The notes beneath the pieces are model-generated. The model was not told the origin of the DNA, did no database searches, and worked only from the letters and a program-made list of their open reading frames with translations. The translations under genes were made by a program, and so were the position numbers. 64,000 bases of DNA from Leptasterias polaris (lineage: Eukaryota; Echinodermata; Asteroidea; Forcipulatida; Asteriidae), in contig JAZGTN010000176.1 of NCBI GenBank assembly GCA_037783415.1, positions 496,001-560,000 on the forward strand, in the 5' to 3' direction. This document shows, one piece after another, positions 1 through 11,995 of this stretch. Within the stretch, counting starts at the first letter, position 1, and every line of letters starts with the position of its first letter.

Positions 1-603
1 AAAAGCTGCATGTGGTTCATGCAGTTAATATAAGTGAACTCTTTACCTAGTAATTTCTTTAAATTAAACAAAACCCATATGTTGAATTAAATGTAGTCAA
101 AGGTCCAGTTAAGTCATCCTTGGAGGTAAGAAATCCTGACATCTGTTGTAGTTCAGGAGATGTGACGTTTAAAAAAATTAAACTTTGATTTAGTGAAATT
201 TGATACGTGGTTTCATCATCGCAATCAAACTTTCCAGTTATATTGTGGGTTATGCTGTTAGTTGATGGAATTTATTTAGATAAATTATCTTGAACAGTTT
301 GTGAGATATTTTCGACCTAATGTGCACATGTACAACGGGGTGTATGATTTTTCGGCTTATTTAACTTGATTTAGTGTAACTTGATATGTGATTACATAAT
401 CGTCACGTCAGAGCCTTGGTGCCATCTACATGTTAATACAATGTCAAACAATTAATACAAACGATCAGTAGCAAAAGGATTTACAAACTTTAAAATTGCA
501 TTTTAAAAACTTAATTTAGTTTACATCTCACACTGCAATCAGTAAAATTCTTAAATAAAAGAGCAAGATGACAATAACGCTGTCTTGTGATGCTTTAATG
601 TAG
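1..603 (+). other. DDRGK1: upstream intron of DDRGK1 (partial)
   Basis: Non-coding sequence ending in a splice acceptor (pyrimidine-rich stretch, then TAG at 601-603) directly before a coding exon. No open frame or recognised repeat was seen. The 5' exons of the gene must lie before the window. Intron identity is inferred from the downstream exon. Confidence 0.6.
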
Positions 604-726
604 GAAGAAGAAGAAAAGAAGAAGAAGGAAGAGCAGGAACAAAAAGAACTTGAAGAATATTTTGCACTCAAAAAAAGCTTTGAGGTCCATGAGGAAGGAT
701 TTGAGAAAGTACTTGATGAATCTGAG
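604..726 (+). CDS. DDRGK1: DDRGK1 internal exon (coiled-coil / linker region)
   Basis: This 123-bp exon encodes 41 codons in phase 0. It opens with a charged Glu/Lys run and goes on to an EEYFALKKSFEVHEEG-like segment. It is bounded by an AG acceptor (602-603) and a GTAAGT donor (727-732). In animal DDRGK1 (UFBP1) a long Glu/Lys/Arg coiled coil is followed by an EEY-x-K-x-SF-x-V-EEEG segment leading into the winged-helix/PCI-like domain, and this exon matches that junction. The protein is an ER-membrane adaptor that works with UFL1 and CDK5RAP3 in UFM1 conjugation (known for the family). The signal anchor and most of the coiled coil must be encoded upstream of the window. The next exon joins in phase 0. 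Confidence 0.9.
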
Positions 727-2539
727 GTAAGTGCAACTCATCGCTCTTATTATCTTCATGCACAGGTCTGCTTTGGGCCAGTCCCAAACAATATAGAAGC
801 TGAATATCTCAAGACCTCTTTTTTAAGGTCTAGGTCTCTGTCTAGAAATTTACTCTTGACTGTAGGGCCGAGGCTAGTGATTATAGTATTGGGCCAGTAA
901 ATTCTTTTGAGTATTAAAGTTTTTTTGTTTTTTTAAAGTTCTTGTTCAAATAAAAACAGTTTATAAGTTCAACTGTGTAAATAGTTTTTCTTCATTTTAA
1001 TTCTGGTCTTGTGAAAATTTTGAGCTACATGTACAATGTAACATGGCCACCAGGCGGTAGAACAGTTCTACATGTAGTATGGCCAGAGAGGGCACTGTTG
1101 TATCAAAAACTCTTTGTGAATCAAACCTGTCGGTTAGGGAAAACGGTTAGGGAAAATACATTGGTAGTGGCTCTTCAGACAAGGTTATTCGTGCATAGAA
1201 TCTTATCACACTACTGATGGGGGAAAATGTGTGGGTGTGGGTGGATATAAATACACATTCAAATCGAGATCCCACTTGTGTAACAAAGTGACAGTAGTGT
1301 CCCTGGCTGGATGAAGGTCCCCAACTGGAAAGTATGTACAAAACCAATGTATTAAGGGTACGAACAAAATAGGAGGTCCCCGATTGCAGGTGTTTACAAA
1401 CTAGAAGAACTAGGCATATCAATTCCAAACATGTTGTGCGGATCGGTTTCGGGATCCCCCAGAAGCCTATTGTTTTGGGACCAATGTCAAGGTCACTATG
1501 GTTAAATCAAAAGAAATGTTTGAATAACTCAAGAAGGACTTTGCATATCAACTCCAAATTTGGTGTGTGGATTGGTCTTGGGATCCCAGTAGCCTAATTT
1601 ATTCGTAACCACTTGGTCAAATGTTTAGGTCATTTACATGTAGGCTAAAACAAAATAAATGTAACCAAACTCCAATGATTTTCGCTTATCTATAAAAGAT
1701 TTGTTGTGTTGAAAACACTGCTACTAGACTTGTCTCATGCACACCTCGCACAACATCACTGGATGTCCTGATATGTATAACTCAGGACAAGAAAAAAACT
1801 GAAATATCATTAAGGTGCAATTTGGTTTGTATAGGCTTCTGCACTGTATTAAGGCCATGACTCATGGCCTTAATACAGTGCAGAAGCCTATTGGATTTGT
1901 AGTTCAAATGATAAGGTCAATATGACTGCATGAAAAGTGGCATTTAGACTTTCGAAAGGAAATTTATGTTGTAAACTGGTTATGCTACATTGCCCATTGA
2001 ACTTGGGATACATATTTAGTCAAATGTCAAATTAAATGTTTCCACAGAACTAGATGGTGCAATGGACTTTGTTTAAATTGCAATGCTAGGTCATATTACA
2101 TGTAACGGACTGGCTTTCCGGGCATTTGTGTTCACCGAACACAACTTTTCTTGTTTTTATTATAAGTGCATCAGGTGACACCCTTTATAATCAACATTTT
2201 CCCCATATATGTGTACATGCACACTTTTTAAATTTAAATTGTGTCGTCCACCATGACACCATGTACATGATTTTTTTTTGACATTCTCTTTTCTGGTTTC
2301 TTTTCCTTTGCACAATTTTATCTATAAGTAATTAAACAATTTCATTGACTACATTCAGGAGGATTTTTTCTTGCTTGCTATAGGTTTCCCCAGTCATTAT
2401 TGTAATATTAACAATGCCCCATTAAAAATAATGTTCAGAATTTGAATATATTAATAAATTATTCAAAACAATAAACAAAATCTTTGTGGAAATTGAAGCC
2501 ATTTGATGACCTTTTTAATTAAATTTTGTTTCCTTTCAG
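727..2539 (+). other. DDRGK1: DDRGK1 intron
   Basis: 1.8 kb intron from GTAAGT to TTTCAG. It is AT-rich and contains a perfect 61-bp hairpin at 1831-1891 (separate entry). Loosely repeated sentences such as 'AACTCCAAA...TTGGGATCCC' occur at 1423-1470 and 1540-1590, which suggests an old tandem duplication. No coding potential was seen. Confidence 0.8.
1831..1891. repeat. perfect 30-bp-arm palindrome
   Basis: Positions 1831-1860 are an exact reverse complement of 1862-1891, with a single C (1861) at the centre. The core reads ...GGCCATGA C TCATGGCC... The arms carry no mismatches. A 1-nt loop is too short for a microRNA precursor, so a recent inverted duplication or a copying artefact is more likely. 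It lies inside a DDRGK1 intron. Confidence 0.85.
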
Positions 2540-2635
2540 TCCCATAATTTACTACAGGAATTTATAAGCTACATAAAGGTAAAGAAAGTTGTACTTCTAG
2601 AGGACCTGGGTGCGGAGTTCAACATGAAAACACAG
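2540..2635 (+). CDS. DDRGK1: DDRGK1 internal exon (start of winged-helix region)
   Basis: This 96-bp exon (32 codons, phase 0) lies between TTTCAG and GTACC. It encodes a segment that includes [10 protein letters not shown] and [11 protein letters not shown] and ends MKTQ. In family members the same place reads FI-x-YIK-x-x-KVV-x-LEDLA, ending RTQ, just before the DAI-x-RIQ-x-L segment, so the order of exons and phases is conserved. It follows the 604-726 exon in frame and is continued by the exon at 15785. Confidence 0.93.
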
Positions 2636-2854
2636 GTACCTTCAATCTTATAAAAAAAATTAAATGAGGGTTGCCCATTATTCAGTGTCCAATCAAGGTG
2701 GGGGGGGGGTTCGCAATGAAATAAATATACTGATTAACTTAAAAGGTAGGGTCATCATTTGGCTTTTTGTCAACGTAAAGCTAATTTATAGGTAAGACTA
2801 TAAAGAAAAATACAACTAGAGATTCAGTTTTTGTTAATTACAAAAACAAGGTGT

Positions 2855-5490
2855 TCGTGGTGAGTGATAGAACGAATTAGTGACGACATTTTACCTTCTT
2901 TTTAAATTTTTTTTAATGAGATATCGCCTAACTCACAAGGCCACGGACGGCCACTCAAGGTGAGGGCTACACATAACTGATTTGGGCTATCGACCCAAAT
3001 CAATTGACACCAGGGGCACGTTGCCTCCTACTCCTGGGGCTGAAACAGGATTACCCCCTTCACAGTCCTTAAGGATGTAGGCATGGGTATCATCCACTAG
3101 GAGCCTGTCTGGTAGAGCAGAATGCACTACCTTCCCAACTTTTTCGAAGCAATTATGGTTAAGTGCCTTGCTCAAGGGCACAAGTGTCATGACCGGGTAT
3201 CGAACCCACACTCTGCTGCTGAAAACACCAGAGCTTAGGTCCGGTGACCTAGACCGCTCGGCCACGACACGCCACCTTATCAATTCAATGTCTGGCTCAG
3301 GAGTTATAAGTATCTCAAACAATAAACATCAACTCCCGGTATGAACCAGAAGTAAAGTTTAAATTGGGGTTACATTTTGTGTAGCGCTTGTTGAGATTTT
3401 GAAGACCTTTCTAATGACGTTTTTGATTTTTTAGATTTTTTCAAATATTAAATTTCATTTTCCTGTTTAAACCGGAAGTCAAGGTCAAATAGGGTCATTC
3501 GGTGTACTGTTTTATTAGTTGTTCCATAATTTTCCAATTATTTATAGATTGTAAAAATCCAAATTGTGGTTCAGGAGTTTCGAGTTTTTCAAAAATTAGA
3601 AGGATTATCTGTTTGGGGGGCAGTGTATTTTGTAACATCAATGCCAACGTATTCCTACATAGTCTTGTTGCAAGATGCTGTTGTTCATTATCACTCACCT
3701 ATCGTGGTTCCCCGCTCTGCGCTCAGAGCTTGTTACTAACTATCCAACAAAAGAGGGCGCTGTTGAGAAAACTCCAAGTTATCCCGCCAGCGCGCGTCCC
3801 GCCACATCAAACAAGCGAAAGATCAATACATACAGTCAGCGCGTGCACTGTAGCTTACATCAGTTTCAACGTAATGTGTACATATTGCATTGTCAATCAA
3901 AATGGGGGGGGGGGTGTACGAGTCGATAGGTGCGCTTCATTGTCCGGTTTTTACCAGATGTAAAGGTCAAAATGTTGTCATGTCTGTGCAAAAGTTTGAG
4001 CAGGATTAACGTTCTACACCCTGATACAAAAATTATGCTGAAATGATCAGTAGTTTTAAAGATAGGAATAAGATAAGATATTATGAAATTTTCAACTTCT
4101 GATTTGAACCGGAAGTCAAGGTCAAAGAGGGTAAGGTGTTGTGTAGCGTTTGTCGAACTTTAAATGAGCTATCCGATGATGTGTAGATTGTAAAAAACAA
4201 TAAACGGTTCATGAGTTATGATTTTTACAAATATTAAACTTTGATTTATTATAATTCAATGCCCGATGATGTCATCATGACGTCATTAAGTTTGTGTCAT
4301 CTTGATACTGAGATTCAATTATCTGATGAGTTTCAATGTTCAATTCAAGCTCAATCTTGAGTTATTCCGTAGATAAGCCTGAAAATAATTTTTTAAGGAA
4401 AAACAACGAAGGCGAACTTCCACCCAGGGTAACGACCCGGAAGTTAAGGTCATACAATTTTGACGTTAACTTTTCAAATGTTGCCCCAGTCTTGATCTAT
4501 CAGATGCCCCACTATGAACATCATTGCTTTGACATTCAATGAGATACAGCGAATAGCAAATGGTAATTTTTCAACTTTAAAAACCTTGTAATTCAATGAT
4601 GACGTCATCATGACGTCGTGAAAACTGTGCCGTCTTCATATTCAGGTTCAAATGTCTGATGAGTTTCAAGGTTCAATTCAGTTTCAATCTTGAGTTATGC
4701 TGTAGAGAAGAGTTCTACGGAAGAAGAAGAAGATGGAGAAGAACTAGACTTAAGTTTTTGTTTTAACAAAAACAGGGTGTTCGGCATTCGTTCAAGTTTT
4801 GATATTTCTTTGGTTGTGGTGGAGTAATGTAAGAAGTGGTCGAAAATGTGAAGACATGGTTTTGCTGATGATGCTATTATGATGTATCCAAAGCCTATTT
4901 CTTGTCGGATCATGAGTTTGAATCTTTTTTGATTTATGCCACAGGTTTTCAGCAATTAATATTTTCTTTTTAAAAACTTGTCACGAGAGGGCTCTGTGAG
5001 TTCAAAGTCAAATGGAGCAACACTCTGTGTAGCATTTGTGAAGTTGATAAAATGCTTTTCCAATGATGTAGGCCTATAGATTGCAAAAATCCATTGTGTG
5101 GTTCAGGAGTTATGATTTTTTCCGTTACTAAACTTCAACTTCCGGTTTCAACCAGAAGACAAGGTCAAACGGGGTCACACTCTGTGTATCATCCTTTAAG
5201 TTTTGAGTACCTTTCTGATATGTAGATAACAAAAATCCATTGTCTGGTTCGGGAGTTATGATTTTGGGTGCCGTCTTCATGTTAAGGTTCAAGTATATGC
5301 CAAGTTTCAAGTTTGTACAACTTTTACTTTTTGAGAAATCGTGTCGAGAAGGTTCAGGGAGAAGAAGAACAGGAAGAAAAAAAAGAAAAAAATATTGACG
5401 ATAACAATAGGTTTTCAGCTGACGTGCCGAACACCTAAAAAAAACAGGTAACAAAATCAAGAGGTGTTCATGCACATATTGCACGAACAC
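2855..5490 (+). repeat. GGTGTTCGG hairpin-bounded repeat family, block A
   Basis: The block opens with ACAAGGTGTTCG (about 2849) and has an internal boundary ACAGGGTGTTCGG near 4770. It ends with two hairpins of the form GGTGTTC...GAACACCTAA (5425-5494). In between, a sentence recurs (about 3340-3490, 4090-4125, 5140-5180): CTTCCGG-like text, ACCGGAAGTCAAGGTCAAA, then GTGTAGCGTTTG. TGACGTCA palindromes accompany it (4264-4288, 4600-4617). Related blocks lie at 11425-11995, 13845-14895, 42300-44150 and 47530-48230. The CTAA after the hairpin resembles a Helitron 3' end, which is inference only. Confidence 0.6.
2930..3275 (-). mobile_element. tRNA-derived SINE with TTGAGCAAGG core
   Basis: On the - strand the head carries a pol III A box (TGGCCGAGCGG, 3254-3264) and a B box (GGTTCGATACC, within 3195-3207). 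A conserved central segment with CCCTTGAGCAAGGCACTTAACC follows (about 3150-3185). The central motif is the deeply conserved SINE core seen in V/Nin/Deu-type SINEs (family knowledge). It is inserted in block A of the hairpin repeat family inside the DDRGK1 intron. No functional tRNA fold is implied. Confidence 0.8.
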
Positions 5491-5939
5491 CTAATAAAGG
5501 TCACCTGAAAATTTCAGCGGAATACAGTGTCTTCTTACTGAGAAAACAGCAAAAATCTATCGTGGTATTTTCACGAATCAGTCCACAATTAGCGAGGTGA
5601 CAGCAGGTACCAACAGCATCTCTGGCCGCAGCATTTGCGAACGGACACAATCCCTTAGAAATCTGAGAAACAAATATTCATGCATGAATCAATTCTCAGA
5701 CTCAAATGTTTTTATTGATTTATAATCAACGGGTCATTTCAGACAAAATAATTTTGCAGGATGCTTACTACCATTACCATCTTTATAACAAGTAAGCTTT
5801 CAGAGAGAAATTACACAAGTTTTTTTTGCAGGGTCATTACCAAAGTATGACCCTACCTTTAACTATTAACAAAGACAAGTCAGAATATAAAGAATGAACA
5901 CAGTTTTCTCCTAAACTGTACACAAATTCACAGTGTTGG

Positions 5940-6100
5940 AGGTCTTTCCAAGGTCTCAGTCTCGTTCTCGGTCTCAGTCTTGACTCCATATTTTTCAGGT
6001 CTCAGCGATTTTGAAGGCTTGAAATGTTGAGGTATCAGATGTCATGCTTTGGCACAGGTCTCGAGTACTCTTGGTCCAAGAGCTTGCCAAGACCTATTAA
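5940..6100. repeat. GGTCTC/GTCTCAG-rich repeat
   Basis: Short imperfect direct repeats of GGTCTCAGTCTCGG type lie between 5945 and 6065. A related stretch is at 15000-15112 and a weaker one at 825-880. The origin is unknown. It could be the subterminal repeat of a DNA transposon like the GAGTC-rich element at 28252. Confidence 0.4.
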
Positions 6101-7339
6101 AGAAGAAGGGAAATGAACTTTTCATTTTTGGGATGTTATCATTTTCCACTATGAGTTTGGGTTCATAACTGACTTTTTCAGAGCGAAATTTGAATGATGA
6201 CATCATTAGATTTCAACAACTAATGGATTTTTACATTCCAAGGTAGAATTTTTGGTCAGTCAAAAGGTCAAATTAAGGACGTTTTGATTGAATATTATTG
6301 TAAGTCAGTTATGAACAAAAACATCCCCGTACAAAAATGTAGAGCCTTATTTTTCTCAGAATGATGTCATCAGATGTTTTGGATTTGACAAATTTTTGCA
6401 CTTGAAGGGTACCAATGCAATGGCAATTTACACCATTTTAATGTAAGGTTAGAGACTTGTAATTTTTTCCCTACTCACAGGAAGACTTTATCCATTGGAA
6501 AATGAGTACACCAAAAAATTGAATTGCTTATTTCCCTTCCTCTTTTAAGTTGATAATTCGATTGACAGCTTTGGGTTCATGGTTTATTGCCTGTATCGCC
6601 AGGTAGCTCATCAACAACAGCATGAACTGTGTGTCCTTACAAATTAACAAACTGCATGTCACGCAATGTGTATGCTTCCATTGAGCCGCAACAAATAATT
6701 GACATAGCCAACAGGCAGGTTGTATACATAACTGTTTTGACAGGACATACACTGATCCAGATCATTCAAAACCTTGGAAAAAGTTTTTTAACTAAAATTG
6801 TTTAGAATTTAATTTTAAAAAATTACACATTGCAGTCTTGTTGACAATATGTTTAAAGGGACACACCGGTTAACTGTTTACGTAATTTAGTCATGTAGAA
6901 TCAAAGACAATTATTTCTAGATGGTTTTTATATTTTTTTTATACAAAAATATCACGTAATTAACGAGAAATGACCGAAAAAAACAAAAGCGGTCAAAGGT
7001 CAGCGTATATGCTTTACCAACCGTTGCAAGTGTCAAATGTACGGGATACATGCTGTGCAATGTTGCAAGTAGACTGGTGCTCTGTTTATGCAAGTGTTTT
7101 ACTACGGCAAGGCATGAGGATCCAGTGTACGTTATCCATCTGAAAGTGTGTATAAACAACGGACACGGAAACCAGTCAACTCGCCCCCCAGCAAAGTCGC
7201 CAATTACAAAGTCACCAACTACAAAGTCGCCCCTCATATACCAACTCGTCCCCTCTCAAAGTCGCCCCTCAAAAAGGAATGTAACAAATTGGTGTGATTG
7301 GACTTGGGAACGAAAGCTATCTTGAGGGATCGAAAGAGG

Positions 7340-7560
7340 AACAAAATCTCATTGCGAGGGAACGACAGCGTATTTCGAGGGAAAGAAAGCACATTTTTAG
7401 TGAAGGAAAGCATATTTCGAGCGAACGAAAGTAAATTTCTTGCAAACAAAATCATATTTCGAGGAAACGAATGCGTATCTTCAGGGAACGAGAGCGTATT
7501 TCTGGGGAACATATATTTGTATTTCGGGGAAAAGAAAGCGTGTTTGAGGGAACAAAAACC
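7340..7560. repeat. about 21-bp minisatellite (left arm of the palindrome)
   Basis: Degenerate tandem units of the type GAGGGAACGAAAGCATATTTC. Because the unit is about 21 bp and lacks stops in several frames, it yields false open frames with repeated 'LSFPRN' text. The inverted counterpart is at 9870-10240, and others are at 38041-38420 and 49180-49620. Confidence 0.8.
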
Positions 7561-8485
7561 TATTTTCTAGAAATGATTTATTTCGTTACCAAGAAAAACA
7601 CACTTCGTTCACAAAATAAAATTTTGTGTCAAAATTATATTTTCATCAAATTAAATAATATTTTGAGGAAACGAATGATTTTGTTGGAATTTTTTGTGTC
7701 CAGGGATGCAATAGAAATTTTGAGTGAGGTATTTTTGTCCACCTTTTAATTTTTTTTTCACTTTATTTTCCCTTATTTTTTTTGGGGGGAGGGCTCGTTT
7801 TTTGTAATTGTTTGTCACTGCACCGTCAATATAACAGTGGTATTCCTACGTATTGACATAATTCTTATTTAATTACCAAGAAATTCGGTACAAATCGGGG
7901 GAAGTAACGTACACAGAGCATTGAAACGTTGAGATTTTGAAACAACGGATTCGATCAGCAAGGTGTACCGACTACCAAACCCGCAATAACAACAACGTAG
8001 TTGGTGGTCTGGCTCCCTACCCCTCACACATGTCCATGAGCTTCCAAGTACAGCCATCTCTTGCTAGGGGGTTTTCGTCGCGCTAGCACCGCCGAGACAC
8101 TCTGCTCACCAGCTACACGACTGCCCCTGTGTTACATGTAGCTAGTCCCCACACTGTGCACTGTAAAACACGCTTCCGTTGCTCGGACTCTCTGAAATAA
8201 AATCTTACGTTAGATTTTTTGTAATTATTTACAACTTGTATCCATAATTTGAATACGTATTTTTGTGTGTCAAATACTCATGAATTCTTGTTAAAATCGA
8301 TGCAGTAATTAATTTTTATACGGCTGGAAGTAAAATTAACTCCGAAGATCACGAGGGTTATCCGAACCAAAAATGTGGTTCGGATAACCCATGTGACCTT
8401 CGTTTTTTGAAAAATGCTCAAAAGCGACAAAAATTGATGGTTTCTTTTAGGAACCGTTCTTCTCCATTCCTGGAAGACCGTTGGA

Positions 8486-8574
8486 GTCATGGTTTAGTCT
8501 ATTTTGTAGCCAAAATAGCCCAACGAGGCGGCTTCGTTGGGCTATTTTGGCTACAAAATAGACTAAACCATGAC
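8486..8574. repeat. perfect 41-bp hairpin at the fold of the TTAA palindrome
   Basis: Arms 8486-8526 and 8534-8574 are exact reverse complements around a 7-nt loop (GGCGGCT). The text TCGTTGGGCTATTTTGG is the true outer end of the family: at 37000 it directly follows the ACACCGG terminus. The fold therefore joins two element ends head to head. Confidence 0.85.
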
Positions 8575-9869
8575 GTCATTCGGCCAAATGGTAAGCGGCC
8601 TGTGCAGCGATATGAAGAAAGACAACCATGGCTAGAACAACTGAACAACTGTATGGCTAACGCTAGTTAGAACGGAGATTCGTAATCAACTCGCACGTTC
8701 ATGTGACATTTATGGAAAAAGTTGTAACAATGTTAATAAACGACTGCATGGCGATACCACACTGGTCACCTGCTTCTTCACGGCATTAAGTACGGTACAA
8801 GCAAGCGGTCACCAGCGAAAGTCACAATCGAAGCAAGCACGGTGGGCGTAAGTTTCACGACCCCTCAGCTCGAAAGATGAGCTGGGATTTTCAACAACAT
8901 TTCGTCAAAACCATCACATCACACAGGCCATGTTTTGTTTTGGGGGTTTTTTTTGGTTCAGAAAATTGTTTCGTTTCAGAAATATTTTACAAACGATCTT
9001 TTTCAAAACAAGATTTATGCGTCATTGTTTAAGCCGCTCGGCATATAAGCCGCCGAAATGTTGAAAAGGGCCAAAATCAATGTATAAGCCGCGGCCTATA
9101 TTCCGAAGATTACGGTATTCAAAATATGGATACAACTTGTAAATAATTACAAAAAATCGAACGTAAGATTTTATTTCAGAGAGTCCGAGTAACGGAAGCG
9201 TGTTTTACAGTACACAGCGTGGGGCTAGCTACGCGTCACACAGGGGCAATCGTATAGCTGGCTGGCAGTGTCTCGGCTGGGCTCAGCGCGACGGAAACCC
9301 CCGAGCCAAGAGATAGCTGTACCTAGAAGCCCATGAACGTGGGAGGGGTAGGGAGCCAGACCAACAACTACATTGTTGTTATTGCGGGTTTGTTAGTCGG
9401 TGAACCTCGCTGATAGAATCCGCTGTTTCAAAATCGCAACATTTCAATGCTCTGTGTACGTTCCTTCCCCCGATTTGTACCGAATTTCTTGGTAATTAAA
9501 TAAGATTTATATCAATACATAGGAATACCACTTTTATATTGACGGTGCAATTAGGTTAAACAATTTGTGTGACAAATTACAAAAAACAAGCCACCCCCCC
9601 CCAAAAAAAAACAGCCCCTGAAAAAGAAATTAAAAATTAAAAGGTGGAAAAAATACCTGACTCGAAATTAATTTTTTCCATCTCTGGACTCACAAAATCA
9701 TTTCGTTTCCTCAAAATATTATTTAATTCAATCAAAATATAATTTGATTGTGGTTTATTATTTGATATAAAATATAATTTTGTCACATAAAATATATATT
9801 TTTATTTTGTGAACAAAGTGTGTTTTTCTATAGGTAATGAAATAGATTTTTCCTAGAAAATGTTTTGTT

Positions 9870-10240
9870 CCCGCGAACACGGTTTCTTTCCCCCGAAATA
9901 CGATTTTGTTCCCCAGAAATATGCTTTCGTTCCCTGAAGATACGCAGTCATTTCCTCGAAATGTGTTTTTGTTTGCACAAAATATACTTTCGTTTGCTCA
10001 AAATATGCTTTCGTTTGCTCAAAATATGCTTTCGTTCCCTAAAAACAAGCTTTCGTTTCCTCGAAATACGACTTTGAATTGTTTTGTTCATCCGAAATAT
10101 GCTTTCGTTCCCTAAATTATACCCTTTCGATCGTTCCCTCGCAATGAGATTTTGTTCCCCAAAATTCCTCTTTCGTTTCCTTAAGATAGCTAGCTTTTGT
10201 TCCCTCAAAATAGATTTCGTTCTCCTAAATTCCAATCACA
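9870..10240. repeat. about 21-bp minisatellite (right arm of the palindrome)
   Basis: Reverse-complement counterpart of 7340-7560, with units such as CGAAATATGCTTTCGTTCCC. It is longer than the left array, so the two arms have changed copy number since the inverted duplication. The 'FPRN' frames within it are not genes. Confidence 0.8.
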
Positions 10241-11424
10241 TCATTTTTGTTAAATTCCCTTGTGAGGGGCGACTTTGAGAGGGGACGACTTTGTACATGT
10301 AGTTGGTGACTTTGTAATTGGCGACTTTGCTGGGGGGCGAGTTGACTGGTTTCCGTGTCTGTTGTTTATAGACCTTTCTTTTGTTGATAAACAAAGTGCG
10401 CGGTTGGCATGGACAGCCGAATGTTAGCAAAACATTCAATCGTGTTAAAAAAATTTGTGACCAAATTCAACATTTTCTGTAAAGATTCATGAACGGAAAT
10501 ACCTTCCATGATTGGTTGATTTGTTTCCAACAAATTCAACACTATTTTTGAATATTTGTGTGACACTGCTACAAACTGTGGCAATCTGTTTTTGATTTGC
10601 AGTTATGGCTTTCCATACTTTTCCAACCTGGGTTGGCAAAAACTCGGGCTGTGACGTTGCAAAAGAAAGGTCTATACACACTTTCAGATGGATAACGTAG
10701 ACTGAATCATGCCTTGCCGTAGTAAAACACTTACATAAACAGAGCACCAGTCTACTTGCAACAGTGCGCAGCATGTATCCCGTAAATTTGCACTTGCAAC
10801 GGCTGGTAAAGCGTATACGCTGACCTCTGACCGATTTTGTTTTTTTCGGTCATTTCTCGTTAATAACGTGATATTTTTGGTTAAAAAAAATATAAAAACC
10901 ATCTAGAAATAATTGTCTTTGATTCTACATGACTAAATTACGTAAACAGGTAACCGGTGTGTCCCTTTAATGTAATGTCAAGCAAATATGCTTTAAAGGA
11001 GCATGAAAAGTATTTGAACAATACAACAGGAAAGTGTAAAGCATTCGGCCCCTTGCAAGTTTTGTTTTCAACCAAATTGTGCCATTGAGCAGGCAGGGAC
11101 AAAATCAGCCTTATCAGATTTGTGAGTTGTGTTCACAAACTATGTTACTTTCTTAGGACTAATAATTATTCTTAAATTAATTGAATCATGAGAACCATCA
11201 TGATGGTTCTAGCTGATCAATCAGCTTGAAGTAACAAGGGAAAACTTTCCAGATGTGGGCCCAGGATGAGATGTGTTCATTAAAAAGTGAAGTGGATATT
11301 TGGCATGTTTGCAATATTTTTCTAACACGTTTGAACAATTACTACTTAGTGGGACTTTTATTTAAATCCGTGTTAAAAAAGGAATCAAGCTAGCATGAGC
11401 AGGACTGAAGCTGAGGGATATTAA

Positions 11425-11995
11425 GGTGTTCGGGCACTCCGCCGGGAACACCTCTTGTTTTTGTTCCTTTTTTTGTTTGTTTAGGTGTTCGGGCAATCCG
11501 CCCGGAACACCTCTTGTTTTTGTACGTTTTTTAAATAATACTTCTTCTGCTTATCCCCCGCGATTGTCCGCAAAAAAACGCACACTTCCGAAGCTCACAC
11601 AAGCTTCAAACTTCACATATAGTTACTTGTAGAAGACACCGCTGGAGTGACGTCATGATGATGTCATCAGGTGTCGAAATACAGTAAATCAAAGTTTAAT
11701 ATTTCAAAAAATCATAACTCGAAAACTGCTGAATGGATTTGTACATTCTATACATCATCGGACAGGTCTTGGAAAACCCAACAAACAATTCACAAAGAGT
11801 GACCCAATTTTACCTTGACTTCTGGTCCAAAACGGAAGTTGAAATTTCAATAATTTATATCTAAAGAACTTCTCGTACTTAAATCGAAATTTTTACACCA
11901 GGTTATAGGATCTTGTGCCTTCTCAAACTTTTACACAGAGATGATACTAGTTTGACCTTACTTTCTGGTCGAAATCGGGTGTTAAAGGTAACGTA
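11425..11995 (-). repeat. GGTGTTCGG hairpin-bounded repeat family, block B
   Basis: It starts with two hairpins (AGGTGTTCGGGC...GGGAACACCT, 11426-11455 and 11483-11512). TTCTGCTTATCCCCCGCGATTGTCCGC, a paired TCATGATGATGTCATCAG, and reverse-oriented ACTTCCGG/ACCTTGACTT text follow. It is the inverted counterpart of 47530-48110, matching through to the ACACCCGATTTCGACC stretch. No coding function was seen. Confidence 0.65.

Larger units (their letters stand above)
6857..10966. mobile_element. 4.1 kb palindromic TTAA-flanked DNA transposon
   Basis: The ends read TTAA|AGGGACACACCGG (6853-6869) and CCGGTGTGTCCCT|TTAA (to 10970). That is a matching terminal inverted repeat with a TTAA target duplication, as in the piggyBac/Kolobok classes (family knowledge). 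The two halves are long inverted copies: 6857-8250 pairs with about 9118-10966 through blocks on AGACTGGTGCTCTGTTTATG, GCGACTTTG runs, a minisatellite and GTCAATATAACAGTGG-like text. At the inner fold there is a perfect 41-bp hairpin. No transposase is coded. A single-arm version of the same family lies at 36985-38870. Confidence 0.82.

Noticed and set aside
1831..1891. microRNA precursor
   Set aside because: The hairpin is perfectly paired to a 1-nt loop. Precursors need a larger loop and usually bulges.
11425..11632. small secreted-type protein with repeated 'CSGNxPGTP' text
   Set aside because: The frame follows the hairpin and poly(T) text of the GGTGTTCGG repeat. The same text appears in reverse at 48000-48225.
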